Shown one piece after another: positions 31,891-41,676 of a stretch of 64,000 bases of DNA (positions are counted from its first letter, which is position 1; each line of letters opens with the position of its first letter). The translations under genes were made by a program, and so were the position numbers. Under the pieces are notes generated by a model. The model ran no database searches and had not been told where the DNA came from. It was given only the letters and a program-made list of their open reading frames with translations. The stretch lies in assembly GCF_018861755.1 (NCBI RefSeq), contig NZ_JAHLEF010000013.1, positions 57,087 to 121,086 of the forward strand, written 5' to 3'. The stretch is from Clostridium sp. CF012 (GTDB lineage: Bacteria; Bacillota; Clostridia; Clostridiales; Clostridiaceae).

Positions 31891-33795
31891 TTATGCGAAG
31901 ACTAATTTCATTAGTTCCTCAATTGTTGATATAGCTTTTGTTTCAATATCCACAAGATCAATAGGTACTTCTTTTTCATTATCTTTAGGAATCATAACCA
32001 TCTTAATTCCTTTTCTTCTTGCACCATAAATTTTTTCAAATATGCCGCCTACTGGTTTTATAATACCTCTAAGTGATATCTCTCCAGTTACTGCAATATC
32101 TTGCCTTAAAGGTTTATCTAAAAGTGAACTAATTATACATACAGTTATAGCTGCTCCGGCGGATGGTCCATCAATTTTACCTCCACCTACTATATTTACA
32201 TGTATGTCGTAATCCTTAATATCTTTATTTGTTGTCTTTCTTATTACTGAGGCAGCATTAAACACTGAGTCCTTAGCCATACTTCCTGCAGTATCATTAA
32301 ACCTTACTTGGCCTTTACCTTTTTCCTTGGCTTCAAATACTGATGTTTCTATTTCTATAGTTGATCCTATATACCCTGATACTCCAAGTCCATATATGTG
32401 ACCAACTTCAAATTTAACTTCATTATCTAATTCCTCATAGGGTGTTAATCTACTTATAGATATGACATCTAAAAGATCCTTAAGCTCAATTTTAATTTTA
32501 GAACTCTTTGTTAATTCTCTATTATGCAATACATATCCATAAGCATCTGCTAAGATATTTACAGCCTTTCTTCCTTCAATAGTATATCTACTAATGGTCT
32601 CTGCCACTCCATCCGCCACTTCAACTTTTAATTTATTAGCAGCATTAACTACTATAGTTTCAATATCTTTCGCAGTTAATGGTTCGAAGTAAACCTCAGT
32701 GCATCTTGATCTTAATGCCGGATTTATTTCTGATGGTTCGCGGGTTGTAGCCCCTATTAAAACAAAATCTGCTGGGGCACCTTTATCAAATAAATATTTT
32801 ATATATTTAGGTGTATTTTCATCTTCAGGATCGTAATAAGAGGATGAAAACTCAACTCTTTTATCTTCTAGTACTTTAAGAAGTTTATTTTGAAGTATAT
32901 TATCCAGTTCTCCTATCTCATCGATAAATAATATTCCTCCATGAGCTTCAGTAACAAGACCTGTTTTTGGTTCAGGAATTCCAGTTTCAGCTAAATCTCT
33001 TTTACTCCCCTGGTATATTGGGTCGTGAACAGAGCCCAGTAGAGGATTTGTTATTTCTCTTGGATCCCATCTTAGTGTTGTACCATCCACTTCTACAAAC
33101 TTAGCATCTTTATCATAAATAGTGTAACTTAGCTTTTTAGCTTCCTCAAGAGCAAGCCTCGCTGCAGTGGTTTTACCAACTCCTGGTGGTCCATAAAGAA
33201 TAATATGTTGAGGATATGGGGATGCCATTTTAGATAGCAATGATTTTATAGCTCTTTCTTGACCAACTATTTCACTAAAACTATCCGGTCTTAACATAGC
33301 TTGTATATTTTTCGTAAGTTTTCTGCTATCAAGTAATTCTAGTTCCTCATATTTTTTAAGAGTTTTAGCATTTTCAGGGCCCTTTTGTTTCTTGATTATG
33401 CTAAGTCTTACCTCATCAATATATTTATCTTGCTTTTCCATTAGATTTTTTTCTACTTCAGCTTCAATCTTATTTTGCACATATCTTTTAGCTATTTCTT
33501 CAGTAAGAAAGTCATTAGTGCTGTCTAACACCTCATGAATATTACTTTGGTTCGGTACTATATCTATTCCCTTACCATCGCTGATAATTTTATTTAATGC
33601 ATATAATCTTTTATATATATCTTCGCTTTTTATATACTTCTGGAGTTTAAATTTTATAGTTTTAGCCTTTATACTGCTCTCATCTATTACGTTTCTCATT
33701 ATTTCATATAAAACGTCAATTTGTGTATCTAGTGGTAAGGTATCTTTTACAATGGGTTCACCCATCTTATTAACAAGTAATGTCTTCAAGCTCAA
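31891..33795 (-). CDS. Lon-like ATP-dependent protease, spore-former group (spore Lon C)
   Basis: A 634-residue protease. A TTG at 33795 gives the longest frame, but its ribosome site (AAAGCGGA) is weak, so a nearby downstream start is possible. The long N-terminal region (1-160) is helical and lacks the classic LON substrate domain. The AAA+ core has Walker A ILYGPPGVGKTTA (near 200) and Walker B GILFIDEIGEL (near 290). The C-terminal protease domain shows the catalytic Ser in GKIDGPSAGAA (near 545) and the Lys in GIFEKIYGARRKG (near 588). This matches the Lon family restricted to endospore formers and is usually found beside rplI and dnaB as here. Confidence 0.9.
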   Translation of the reverse strand: MSLKTLLVNKMGEPIVKDTLPLDTQIDVLYEIMRNVIDESSIKAKTIKFKLQKYIKSEDIYKRLYALNKIISDGKGIDIVPNQSNIHEVLDSTNDFLTEEIAKRYVQNKIEAEVEKNLMEKQDKYIDEVRLSIIKKQKGPENAKTLKKYEELELLDSRKLTKNIQAMLRPDSFSEIVGQERAIKSLLSKMASPYPQHIILYGPPGVGKTTAARLALEEAKKLSYTIYDKDAKFVEVDGTTLRWDPREITNPLLGSVHDPIYQGSKRDLAETGIPEPKTGLVTEAHGGILFIDEIGELDNILQNKLLKVLEDKRVEFSSSYYDPEDENTPKYIKYLFDKGAPADFVLIGATTREPSEINPALRSRCTEVYFEPLTAKDIETIVVNAANKLKVEVADGVAETISRYTIEGRKAVNILADAYGYVLHNRELTKSSKIKIELKDLLDVISISRLTPYEELDNEVKFEVGHIYGLGVSGYIGSTIEIETSVFEAKEKGKGQVRFNDTAGSMAKDSVFNAASVIRKTTNKDIKDYDIHVNIVGGGKIDGPSAGAAITVCIISSLLDKPLRQDIAVTGEISLRGIIKPVGGIFEKIYGARRKGIKMVMIPKDNEKEVPIDLVDIETKAISTIEELMKLVFA

Positions 33796-33861
33796 TCCGC
33801 TTTAAATAGATAACACTATCAATTTATATACTAAAGCGTTTCCTCCCTTCTTTTTTTATGA

Positions 33862-34305
33862 TTATTCCTCACAAACAAGAACTTTTATCTTAGTAGATAT
33901 TTCTGGGTATACTTTAATTTCTACTTCATAAGTTCCTAATAATTTTATTGTATCTGTTACTATTTTCTTTTTATCAATATCTAAATTACATTGTTTATTT
34001 AATGCTGTTGCTATATCTTTATTTGTAATTGCACCAAAAAGCTTTCCATTTTCTCCAGCTTTTCCAATTATTTTTACAACCTTATCTTTAAGCTCATTAG
34101 CTGTTTTCTGTGCTTCCTCAATTTCAGCGGTTTTCTTTTTTCTTTCAGTTTCATTCTTTTTATTTAATATGTGCATATTTGGGTCTGTTGCTTCCTGGGC
34201 CAATTGCCTAGGAAATAAAAAATTCCTCGCATATCCATCTGCGGCGTTTACCACATCTCCCTTTTTACCTACACTTTTAATATCTTTTAATAAAATAACT
34301 TTCAT
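33862..34305 (-). CDS. rplI: 50S ribosomal protein L9
   Basis: A 147-residue ribosomal protein with the N-terminal domain that binds 23S rRNA ([30 protein letters not shown]), the long connecting helix (about 45-75), and the C-terminal domain ([19 protein letters not shown]). Its ATG overlaps the gdpP stop codon by one base (TAATG), so the two are translationally coupled. Confidence 0.97.
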   Translation of the reverse strand: MKVILLKDIKSVGKKGDVVNAADGYARNFLFPRQLAQEATDPNMHILNKKNETERKKKTAEIEEAQKTANELKDKVVKIIGKAGENGKLFGAITNKDIATALNKQCNLDIDKKKIVTDTIKLLGTYEVEIKVYPEISTKIKVLVCEE

Positions 34306-36296
34306 TATTTTTCACCTTCCCTTAAGTATTCATCTATTGCTTCATTTAATTTCACTAATACTTCTTCAATATCCATTGAAGTAAATTTTGTACCAGCCAT
34401 AGTCATATGTCCACCCCCGCCTAAGGCTTCAAGTATTAACTGTACATTAATTTTTCCAAGAGACCTTCCGCTAACAAAGACTTCATCTCCTATTTTAATA
34501 ATGACAAATGACGCCTCAATACCAGTAATGTTTAGAAGCTCATCCGCTGCTTGAGCAGCGAGTACTGTATCTTGTACAATTGGGGAACAAACTGCTATAG
34601 CAATTTCATTTTCAACTTTTGCTGACCTTATAATATCAGCTCTTTTTAAATAAACATTTAAATCATCAGAAAACATTTTTTTAACATCCATAGTATCCGC
34701 ACCATGGCGCCTTAAAAAGGCAGCTGCTTCAAAGGTTCTAACTCCTGTTTTAAAATAGAAGTTTTTTGTATCTATACATATTCCTGCGAGTAGACACACT
34801 GCTTCTATATGCTTAAGTTTTGGCTTATCTACCATATATTGTATCATCTCTGTAACTAGTTCCGAAGTAGAGGATGCATAAGTTTCCATATAGCTAAGCA
34901 CTACCCCTTGTATAAAATCTTGTGATTTTCTATGATGGTCAATTATAACTACTTTTTCTACCTCTTTAACTATTTCGAAATTCAGCACATGACTTTCATT
35001 ATGAACATCTACTATTATAAGCAGATTATTAGATTTTTTAACACTTTTAAATTTTTCACTTGATATAAAAGTGTTTTTATATTCCTCATCTTCCACAAAT
35101 ATATCCATCATGCTTTTTATTCCAGTACTTATTCCTTCTAGAATAATATAACATTCCTTATTTGTACTTTTAATAATACTATATAGGCCAATTGCTGCAC
35201 CTAAGCAATCAGCATCAGGGTTTTTATGTCCCATAATGAAAATCACATCACTCTCACTTACCAAATCCATTAGCGCATGAGCAATAACTCTCGCACGAAC
35301 CTTAGTTCTTTTCTCAACTTCCTTTGTTTTCCCTCCAAAGAAGGATAATTTATCACCTTTTTTTACTACTGCCTGATCACCGCCACGACCTAAGGCAAGT
35401 TCTTTCGCTGAAGTCGCAAATTCATAGTTTTTTAGTGGTGTATCTTCTCCCCTTCCTACTCCTATGCTTAAAGTAACTGCAAGCTTGTTACCATTACTTA
35501 TTTCGCGAACACTATCTAGTATATCAAATTTCTTTTCTATTTCTTTTTCAATATACTTATCTTGTACTATAATAACATATTTATTTGATGTATATTTTTT
35601 TACTACCGCATTTACGCTCTGTCCATAGCTGTTTATTGTTCTCTCAATATCAGCTACAAGCATCGGTGCCTTATCTTCTTCTGTAGTTTTAATAACATCA
35701 TCAAGATTATCAACCTCTACTAGCATAACACTTTCTCTATTACCATTAATACCTTTTATCAGATTGTTTTTTTCAGTTATATCATAAAAATATAAAAGCA
35801 TAATCTTATCTTTAACATTTTTATTTTCGTTTGTATCCACAATATTTGTATAAATTTCATAATAATTATCTTTTATCTTAATATTTGGAAATATATTCTT
35901 CTTACCTTCTAAAACTTGTTTTAAAGGCAAATCCTTAATTATATCCCTGATATTTTTATTTAAAAGATCTTCACCTTCAAGCATTGTGGTTACACTTTGA
36001 TTGTACCATAAAATGTTTCCCATATACCCTATAATTATTAAGGGGAATGGAAGTTTTACTAAAGTACTTGTAGTTGCTATATCAAGTTTCGAGGAAAAAT
36101 TTTCAATAAACTGTTTCCATTCACTTTTTTTAATCTTTGTGTTGTAAATATTGTATACCACTAGTATGGCGTATAATCCTAGTGTAAGTATTCCTACTTC
36201 ATAATGTCCATAATAAAATATTATACATATAAATAGGGCCATGGTCACCATATATATTTTATTATTAACATTGAAGTAATTATATTTATTATCCAT
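34305..36296 (-). CDS. gdpP: cyclic-di-AMP phosphodiesterase GdpP
   Basis: A 663-residue membrane phosphodiesterase that degrades c-di-AMP. The ATG at 36296 is chosen for GGGGGCG upstream. Two N-terminal hydrophobic segments (about 15-55) are followed by a PAS-type sensor (about 85-150), a degenerate GGDEF-like domain (about 170-300) and the DHH/DHHA1 catalytic pair. Catalytic motifs are [15 protein letters not shown] (near 360), [16 protein letters not shown] (near 440), and the DHHA1 motif [10 protein letters not shown] near the C-terminus. All metal-binding residues are present. The rplI-gdpP-DUF2232 order is conserved in Firmicutes. Confidence 0.94.
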   Translation of the reverse strand: MDNKYNYFNVNNKIYMVTMALFICIIFYYGHYEVGILTLGLYAILVVYNIYNTKIKKSEWKQFIENFSSKLDIATTSTLVKLPFPLIIIGYMGNILWYNQSVTTMLEGEDLLNKNIRDIIKDLPLKQVLEGKKNIFPNIKIKDNYYEIYTNIVDTNENKNVKDKIMLLYFYDITEKNNLIKGINGNRESVMLVEVDNLDDVIKTTEEDKAPMLVADIERTINSYGQSVNAVVKKYTSNKYVIIVQDKYIEKEIEKKFDILDSVREISNGNKLAVTLSIGVGRGEDTPLKNYEFATSAKELALGRGGDQAVVKKGDKLSFFGGKTKEVEKRTKVRARVIAHALMDLVSESDVIFIMGHKNPDADCLGAAIGLYSIIKSTNKECYIILEGISTGIKSMMDIFVEDEEYKNTFISSEKFKSVKKSNNLLIIVDVHNESHVLNFEIVKEVEKVVIIDHHRKSQDFIQGVVLSYMETYASSTSELVTEMIQYMVDKPKLKHIEAVCLLAGICIDTKNFYFKTGVRTFEAAAFLRRHGADTMDVKKMFSDDLNVYLKRADIIRSAKVENEIAIAVCSPIVQDTVLAAQAADELLNITGIEASFVIIKIGDEVFVSGRSLGKINVQLILEALGGGGHMTMAGTKFTSMDIEEVLVKLNEAIDEYLREGEK

Positions 36297-36309
36297 AATT
36301 CGCCCCCAA

Positions 36310-37317
36310 TTATTTTCTTTTAATTCTATATGGATCAAGCCTTCTAAAGTCAAAAGCCATTTCCATGAGTCCTATTGAAAAGTAAATATTGCCCAGAGAC
36401 GAAAGTGTTGTTAACCCTATGATTATTACTACTAATGGCTTAGATAAATTTCTTTTAACTCTTAGAAAATATGTAGTTGCCGCTAGGCCATTTATCATAA
36501 ATATATACTGCGTAAGAATCTGAGAGGCATTTTGTATATAATTCCCACCAGTTATCTTTTTCGATGAAAGTATTATCCCAATGCACACCGTACCTATAAG
36601 TACCGCTCCTACTATATTAGAAACATAAACTCTGCTAAAAGGTAATACTTCCTGCATTTTATAGTTTAGCTTGTTTAATATTGCTCTAGACACTATATAA
36701 TTCAAATAAGCTGATATAAATGAGAAAAGGAAAATAACTGAAGGTATTACCACCAAAACTAGCATAACATCTATTTTTTTTATCATTTCAAGGTTTTCAT
36801 CTAAAAGCTTCAACTGATTTGGAGTTATTCCTGCTTGCATGTAAATTGTTTTCACTTGGTCCACAGAGACCTTCATGCTTTGCTTCATAAACTCTAATTT
36901 ATTTGTAATAAAATTCATAAAACCTACTTTTTCTATAAATAACATAGAAAAAGCTATGGTTAATGTATTAGATATTGCAGAACCAATAGTTAAAAATAAT
37001 AGAGTTATAGATGATTTTTTGTTTTTCTTAACACAATAACCAAGTGCAATACCAACAACGCTGCAAGTTATAGCTGAACGTATTGCTATTATTGGATTAT
37101 AGACTAAGGATGCTAAAATTATACTGAGTACAATAGCCGCGATTGTTATTTTGCTGTTATGCCTTATATAGAGTATTGCCACAGGAATTGGTAATAGTAA
37201 TGTTCCTATAAATGCTACAAAGGGCAAGTATCCTATTATAATCATTATTACTGAAATTATAACAGCCATAAGTGAAGCCTCTACCATTGCCCTTGTACTG
37301 TAATCGTTATTCTTCAT
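36310..37317 (-). CDS. DUF2232 (YybS-like) integral membrane protein
   Basis: A 335-residue protein with about eight transmembrane helices. The ATG at 37317 follows GGAGG; the first in-frame ATG four codons upstream overlaps that site. The N-terminal half (MVEASLMAVIISVIMIIIGYLPFVAFIGTLLLPIPVAILYIRHN) matches YybS/DUF2232, which is distantly related to ECF S components. Function is unknown. It precedes gdpP by 13 bases and follows a MazG-like gene. Confidence 0.88.
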   Translation of the reverse strand: MKNNDYSTRAMVEASLMAVIISVIMIIIGYLPFVAFIGTLLLPIPVAILYIRHNSKITIAAIVLSIILASLVYNPIIAIRSAITCSVVGIALGYCVKKNKKSSITLLFLTIGSAISNTLTIAFSMLFIEKVGFMNFITNKLEFMKQSMKVSVDQVKTIYMQAGITPNQLKLLDENLEMIKKIDVMLVLVVIPSVIFLFSFISAYLNYIVSRAILNKLNYKMQEVLPFSRVYVSNIVGAVLIGTVCIGIILSSKKITGGNYIQNASQILTQYIFMINGLAATTYFLRVKRNLSKPLVVIIIGLTTLSSLGNIYFSIGLMEMAFDFRRLDPYRIKRK

Positions 37318-37328
37318 TTTTTCCTCCA

Positions 37329-37646
37329 TTATTGCCTTCCTTTTATGTGTATATATAATCTACTTAAATCCTTTCCATCCTTTTCTATGTTATCTCCTTC
37401 AACTATTCCCACCTTTAGTTTCTTTTTCATACTCTCGTCCACAGCAACATTGGAGTATCCTAGCCTTTCAGCTAATATATATAAAAGTATTATTGCCCCT
37501 GAAATGCAATCTAGTATAGAGTCTTGAGCAACATTGCTTCCTTTACTTAGTAATTTGAAGAAATCACCTATTATACATAGTAGCTCAGCCTTCAAACTTT
37601 CAATTAGCTTAACATTAGACATTATATTAAAATCATCTTTTTTCAT
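37329..37646 (-). CDS. MazG-like family protein
   Basis: A 105-residue protein with a helical N-terminal part (KLIESLKAELLCIIGDFFKLLSKG...AQDSILDCISGAIILLYILAERLG) that resembles the small MazG-like family of clostridia, distant from the MazG pyrophosphatases and without their full metal motif. GGGGGGAT precedes the ATG. The stop codon is near the start of the DUF2232 gene, so it is the first gene of that operon. The 313 bases upstream (37647-37959) hold only the rpsR terminator and AT-rich sequence. Confidence 0.72.
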   Translation of the reverse strand: MKKDDFNIMSNVKLIESLKAELLCIIGDFFKLLSKGSNVAQDSILDCISGAIILLYILAERLGYSNVAVDESMKKKLKVGIVEGDNIEKDGKDLSRLYIHIKGRQ

Positions 37647-37891
37647 AGTATATCATCCCCCCCTGTAGGCTTATGCTTATAACTCTATTTTAGTTATTTT
37701 TCTGATATTATGCAACTAAAGTTTATTTATATACGCGTAGTATATAATCTGAAAATAGCTAATCTAATATTTAATAGTTCTAAGGTTTACATTTTATGGG
37801 TTATAACTACAAGTATACTACAAATCACACTGATGCATATATATTTTTAAATTTATATTTTCATTATTCAATGAAATCTTTATTTCTATTT

Positions 37892-37928
37892 TAAAAAAAT
37901 AAAAGCAGCTACCGTAAGGCGCTGCTTT
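37892..37928 (-). terminator. Terminator of the rpsF-ssb-rpsR operon
   Basis: AAAGCAGC/GCTGCTTT stem (37902-37909 with 37921-37928) followed on the minus strand by TATTTTTTT. Confidence 0.9.
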
Positions 37929-37959
37929 CAGTCATTTACTATTTATTAGTAAAAATTTA

Positions 37960-38229
37960 CTATTCAGTAGTAAATGGTAATAATGCTATGTTTCTTGCTC
38001 TTTTGATAGATACAGTAAGCATTCTTTGATGTTTTGCACAGTTTCCAGAAATTCTTCTAGGAAGAATCTTTCCTCTTTCTGTAACATATTTTCTCAATTT
38101 ATTTATATCTTTATAATCAATTGCAGTTGCTTTATCCATACAGAAAGCACAAACTTTTCTTTTCATTCTCTTTCTGTTTCCGCCAGCAGCACTTCCGCCA
38201 CTGCTTCTTTTACGTTCGTTCATAGCCAT
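37960..38229 (-). CDS. rpsR: 30S ribosomal protein S18
   Basis: An 89-residue ribosomal protein. The core [63 protein letters not shown] is standard S18. The N-terminus carries a Gly/Ser/Arg extension. Last gene of rpsF-ssb-rpsR. Confidence 0.97.
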   Translation of the reverse strand: MAMNERKRSSGGSAAGGNRKRMKRKVCAFCMDKATAIDYKDINKLRKYVTERGKILPRRISGNCAKHQRMLTVSIKRARNIALLPFTTE

Positions 38230-38253
38230 AGTTTTTTTCCTCCTTACCTAATA

Positions 38254-38694
38254 TTAGAATGGGATGTCTCCATCATCAATTGGTGTTATATCGCTAGCAC
38301 TGCCATAATCGTTAGATCCAGCATTTGATTCGCCATTATATCCACCTTGATTAGTATTCGTTCCTGATGTTTTTTTGTCTCCCCATTCAAGGAAGTCAAC
38401 TTCATCAGCAATCACTTCAGTAACATATCTTTTAGTTCCGTCTTTAGCCTCATAATTTCTAGTTTGAATGTTTCCAGAAACGCTTATAAGCTTACCTTTA
38501 CTCATATAATTAGCAGTAGCTTCCGCTGTCTTGCCAAATACAACCACTGGTATAAAGTCTGCTTCTGGTTGACCTTCTCGCTTAAATCTTCTATTAACGG
38601 CTACAGTAAAAGTGGCTACAGCTGTTCCTGTTCCTTGAGCAAATTTCAACTCAGGATCTTTTGTTAATCTACCAACTAAAACAACTTTATTCAT
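38254..38694 (-). CDS. ssb: single-stranded DNA-binding protein
   Basis: A 146-residue SSB with the OB-fold in residues 1-110 (MNKVVLVGRLTKDPELKF, TVAVNRRFKREGQPEADFIPVVVFGKTAE), a Gly/Asn-rich linker and the acidic C-terminal tail ending ITPIDDGDIPF, which recruits replication partners. It lies between the S6 and S18 genes. Confidence 0.97.
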   Translation of the reverse strand: MNKVVLVGRLTKDPELKFAQGTGTAVATFTVAVNRRFKREGQPEADFIPVVVFGKTAEATANYMSKGKLISVSGNIQTRNYEAKDGTKRYVTEVIADEVDFLEWGDKKTSGTNTNQGGYNGESNAGSNDYGSASDITPIDDGDIPF

Positions 38695-38705
38695 AAAAGC
38701 ACCAC

Positions 38706-38993
38706 CTATTTTTCTGGATTTATTATGATATGTCTTATAACACTGTCAGTAATTCTAAATACTCTATCTAATTCTTTCGGTAATTCAGGATTTGAATTGA
38801 AATTGATTAATGTATAGTGGCCTTCACCAACTTTTTGTATTTCATAGGCTAATTTTCTTTTGCCCCATGCATCAATATTTTCAATTACTCCACCATTATT
38901 TTCTATTACACCTTTAAATTTTTCAACGTTAGCTTTAACAGCTTCTTCGTCTAATGATGGATGTAATATGAATATAGTTTCATATTTTCTCAT
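38706..38993 (-). CDS. rpsF: 30S ribosomal protein S6
   Basis: A 95-residue ribosomal protein. The ATG at 38993 is used because GGAGG is eight bases upstream; the GTG three codons earlier is part of that site. The sequence MRKYETIFILHPSLDEEAV and GKRKLAYEIQKVGEGHYTLINF is standard S6. First gene of the operon. Confidence 0.97.
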   Translation of the reverse strand: MRKYETIFILHPSLDEEAVKANVEKFKGVIENNGGVIENIDAWGKRKLAYEIQKVGEGHYTLINFNSNPELPKELDRVFRITDSVIRHIIINPEK

Positions 38994-39089
38994 TAATTTC
39001 ACCTCCTCCCCTCGGACTAACGGCTGCGCATTGCACAGCAGGGATTACAAGAATAAATTATATCACTTAATTATACAAAAATCAAGTTA

Positions 39090-39308
39090 TTATTCTTTGG
39101 CAACCACATTTTCTTTGTTAATTGCATTTTCTTTTATAATTTTCTTTACACCTGAATCAAACTTAATTCTTGGAAGCATCACAAGCCTTCCACAACCTAA
39201 ACATTTGATTTTTATATCTGCACCCAACCTAACAATCTCCCAGTTCTTGCTACCACAAGGATGAGTTTTTTTCATTTCAACAATGTCTCCTAAATTAAAT
39301 ACCTTCAC
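39090..39308 (-). CDS. DUF951 family protein
   Basis: A 72-residue protein. The GTG at 39308 is preferred since GGTGGGA precedes it and homologues begin close to the [10 protein letters not shown] motif; a longer TTG start (39326) is possible. The sequence [43 protein letters not shown] is the DUF951 signature with three conserved cysteines (C, CxxC), a likely metal site. It overlaps the DUF3343 gene by 14 bp. It is commonly found near rpsF-ssb-rpsR and parAB in Firmicutes. Function is unknown. Confidence 0.87.
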   Translation of the reverse strand: MKVFNLGDIVEMKKTHPCGSKNWEIVRLGADIKIKCLGCGRLVMLPRIKFDSGVKKIIKENAINKENVVAKE

Positions 39309-39567
39309 TACATATCCCACCTTCAATAGCTTTTATGCTTTCTCCATCCCTAAGGAAGATTTCTTTTACTTTTATATCTTCTGATTTTACAAGTTTAAAT
39401 ATTCTTTGAATATTTTCTTCTTCTATTTTTAAACTAATCCCACAGCTTTTAGTTATATACGTAGGTGTAGGAATAACTACTACCTTTATCTTATTCTTTA
39501 TAGTTTCTCTTTCTGCTCTCATAGCTTCATGTGTGTTTTGAAATGTTACTATATAATATTTATTCAA
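39295..39567 (-). CDS. DUF3343 protein, putative Se/S carrier-like
   Basis: A 90-residue protein beginning with TTG (39567) behind AGGGTGA. The sequence [45 protein letters not shown] is the DUF3343 (putative Se/S carrier) signature, with the conserved Cys in SCGISLK and a second Cys near the end. Such proteins are thought to carry persulfide or selenium. Next to YedF and opposite a cysteine-desulfurase-like gene, it fits a sulfur- or selenium-transfer set. Confidence 0.85.
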   Translation of the reverse strand: MNKYYIVTFQNTHEAMRAERETIKNKIKVVVIPTPTYITKSCGISLKIEEENIQRIFKLVKSEDIKVKEIFLRDGESIKAIEGGICSEGI

Positions 39568-39590
39568 TGTTTTTCACCCTATCCTATACT

Positions 39591-40175
39591 CTAAAGTTTA
39601 ATAGTATTATCTGCATTATTCATCAATTGCACAATAGTATACATGTTGGAAATTTCTCCAACAGAAAGCTTATCCTTTATATTATAAAAATCAAGACAAA
39701 CTCCACAAACTAAAATATTTGCTCCTCTGAAAATTAACTTCTTTAAGCTATCGAGTACTGGGGAATCAGATGTGGTAAGTTTTACTCCTCCATTAATAAA
39801 GAGTATATCATTAGGTATTGTATCTGCTTCTGATAATGCAAATATATAGCTTTTCATAAGTATAGCCCCTAGTTCATCATCCCCAAGGCCTAACTTATCA
39901 GTAGATACTAGCAATGTTAATTTTTTAGTTACATCTATTTCTACATTTACTACATCATTTTTGTCTTTTGTTATATTAATAAAGTATAATTTATCTTTTT
40001 CTTCTACAACACTCGTGTATCCACTGCCGACCGCTAATTTTACTACATTGTTTCTAGCAACTAAATTATCTACGATAACTGTACTTTCTCCACTTTCAAT
40101 TGAATCAAAATATTTTTTTGTCTTAACCACAGGAATTGGACATAGTAAGCCCTTACAATCTATTATATTATTCAT
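39591..40175 (-). CDS. yedF: sulfurtransferase-like selenium metabolism protein YedF
   Basis: A 194-residue protein. Residues 1-70 form a TusA-like domain with the active-site CPIP motif (DCKGLLCPIPVVKTKKYF), and residues 85-194 form the DsrE-like C-domain (GAILMKSYIFALSEADTIPNDILFINGGVKLTTSDSPVLDSLKKL). No selD or selA gene is visible in the window, so a link to selenium is only by family name. No strong ribosome site precedes the ATG. Confidence 0.9.
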   Translation of the reverse strand: MNNIIDCKGLLCPIPVVKTKKYFDSIESGESTVIVDNLVARNNVVKLAVGSGYTSVVEEKDKLYFINITKDKNDVVNVEIDVTKKLTLLVSTDKLGLGDDELGAILMKSYIFALSEADTIPNDILFINGGVKLTTSDSPVLDSLKKLIFRGANILVCGVCLDFYNIKDKLSVGEISNMYTIVQLMNNADNTIKL

Positions 40176-40332
40176 ATTATTTGAGTTTCATATTAGTTTT
40201 TTTCAAAACTAACTTGAAACCGTCACACCCCTTTCGTTGTTATAACTATTGATTTCATATACATTTACAGAAATTTGGATTATAATATTGTATTATATGT
40301 TAATCTTAAATAAGTAATTATAATGTAATAAT

Positions 40333-40395
40333 AAATAGTTTTTAGCTGAAAAAATTTACATTTCATTCTTCAGCTAAGTCTATTATAAACTATTT
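40333..40395 (+). promoter_or_regulatory. Nested inverted repeat in the yedF-desulfurase intergenic region
   Basis: AAATAGTTT (40333-40341) pairs with AAACTATTT (40387-40395), and AGCTGAA pairs with TTCAGCT inside it. It sits in the 337-base gap between two divergent genes and may be an operator or leader structure. The rest of the gap shows nothing recognisable. Confidence 0.4.
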
Positions 40396-40512
40396 GTAGT
40401 TTAAATTATATCAAAACAAAATTTAACTTGCTATCGATAATATTGATAGATACTGCATCTTCTATAGAATGTAGGAATACTATTGTTTTATTTTGTAAAA
40501 TTGGAGGAAATA

Positions 40513-41667
40513 ATGAAAATATATTTAGATAACGCAGCTACTACATTTCCGAAACCACCTGAAGTTTATACTTCAATGATGAATTATATGACGAACATAG
40601 GCACAAATCCAGGAAGAGGTGCATCCACTGCTTCCCTTGCAGGCAATAAAGTTATTTTAAATTGTAGATATGCATTAATGGATTTTTTTCACTTTGATAA
40701 GGTTGAAAATGTAATTTTTACACCAAATATTACAACCTCTTTAAATACTATTATAAAATCCGTTGTAAAGCAGGGCTGGCATGTAATAACCTCCTCAATG
40801 GATCATAACGCTACTTTAAGGCCTTTAAACTCCCTTTGCCAAAAGGGCATTATAGAACTCGATATTGTTCCTTGTTCAAAAGAAGGTCTTCTAAATGTAG
40901 AAGACTTTATAAATGCACTTAAGCCTAATACAAAATTAGTAGTTCTCTCTCACGCCTCTAACATTGTTGGAACAATTCAGCCACTAGAAGCTATAGGTAA
41001 AATATGTAAAGAAAAAGGTATTTATTTTGTCATAGACTCTGCTCAAACTGCCGGAGTTCTGCCTTTAGATTTCTATAAACTGAATTGTAATGCCCTAACC
41101 TTTACAGGTCATAAAAGTTTATTGGGGCCTCAAGGTATAGGCGGCTTTTTAATTGACGATAATTTAAATGATCAGTGTACTACATTTATAGAGGGTGGGA
41201 CTGGTAGTCTTTCATCTAGTATTATTCAGCCAGATTTTTTACCTGACAAATTTGAGAGCGGGACCTTAAATGGCCCAGGTGTAGCAGGGCTTTTAGACGG
41301 GCTTAATTTTATCAATACCCGTGGCTTAGATTCTATTTGCCAGCATGAAGAATATTTGTGTGAAAATTTTATAAGTGGTTTATTAAATATAAACTCTGTT
41401 GAAGTTTATGGTTCCATGGACAGCTCTAAGCGAATAGCTGCAATCTCCATTAATTCTACAAAAATCGACAATTCAGAATTAGGATTTATCCTAGATACAG
41501 AGTATGGAATTACAACGAGAACTGGTCTCCATTGTGCACCGCTGGCTCATGAAACCATTGGCACATATCCAACTGGTGCTTTAAGATTTGGCATTGGACC
41601 TTTTAACGATATAAAAGACATTAATTATACCCTGAGCTCTCTCAATTCTATTATTAGAAAGGTGTGA
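40513..41667 (+). CDS. cysteine desulfurase-like class V aminotransferase
   Basis: A 384-residue PLP enzyme of the cysteine desulfurase family. GGAGGAAAT precedes the ATG at 40513. The N-terminus reads MKIYLDNAATTFPKPPEVY. The PLP lysine lies in FTGHKSLLGPQGIGG (about 202-216), and the active-site Cys segment RTGLHCAPLAHETIGT is near residue 345. This is the group of proteins close to SufS but often found with YedF and DUF3343. It would mobilise sulfur from cysteine to the carrier proteins encoded divergently. Confidence 0.88.
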   Translation: MKIYLDNAATTFPKPPEVYTSMMNYMTNIGTNPGRGASTASLAGNKVILNCRYALMDFFHFDKVENVIFTPNITTSLNTIIKSVVKQGWHVITSSMDHNATLRPLNSLCQKGIIELDIVPCSKEGLLNVEDFINALKPNTKLVVLSHASNIVGTIQPLEAIGKICKEKGIYFVIDSAQTAGVLPLDFYKLNCNALTFTGHKSLLGPQGIGGFLIDDNLNDQCTTFIEGGTGSLSSSIIQPDFLPDKFESGTLNGPGVAGLLDGLNFINTRGLDSICQHEEYLCENFISGLLNINSVEVYGSMDSSKRIAAISINSTKIDNSELGFILDTEYGITTRTGLHCAPLAHETIGTYPTGALRFGIGPFNDIKDINYTLSSLNSIIRKV

Positions 41668-41676
41668 TTTTTTTTC

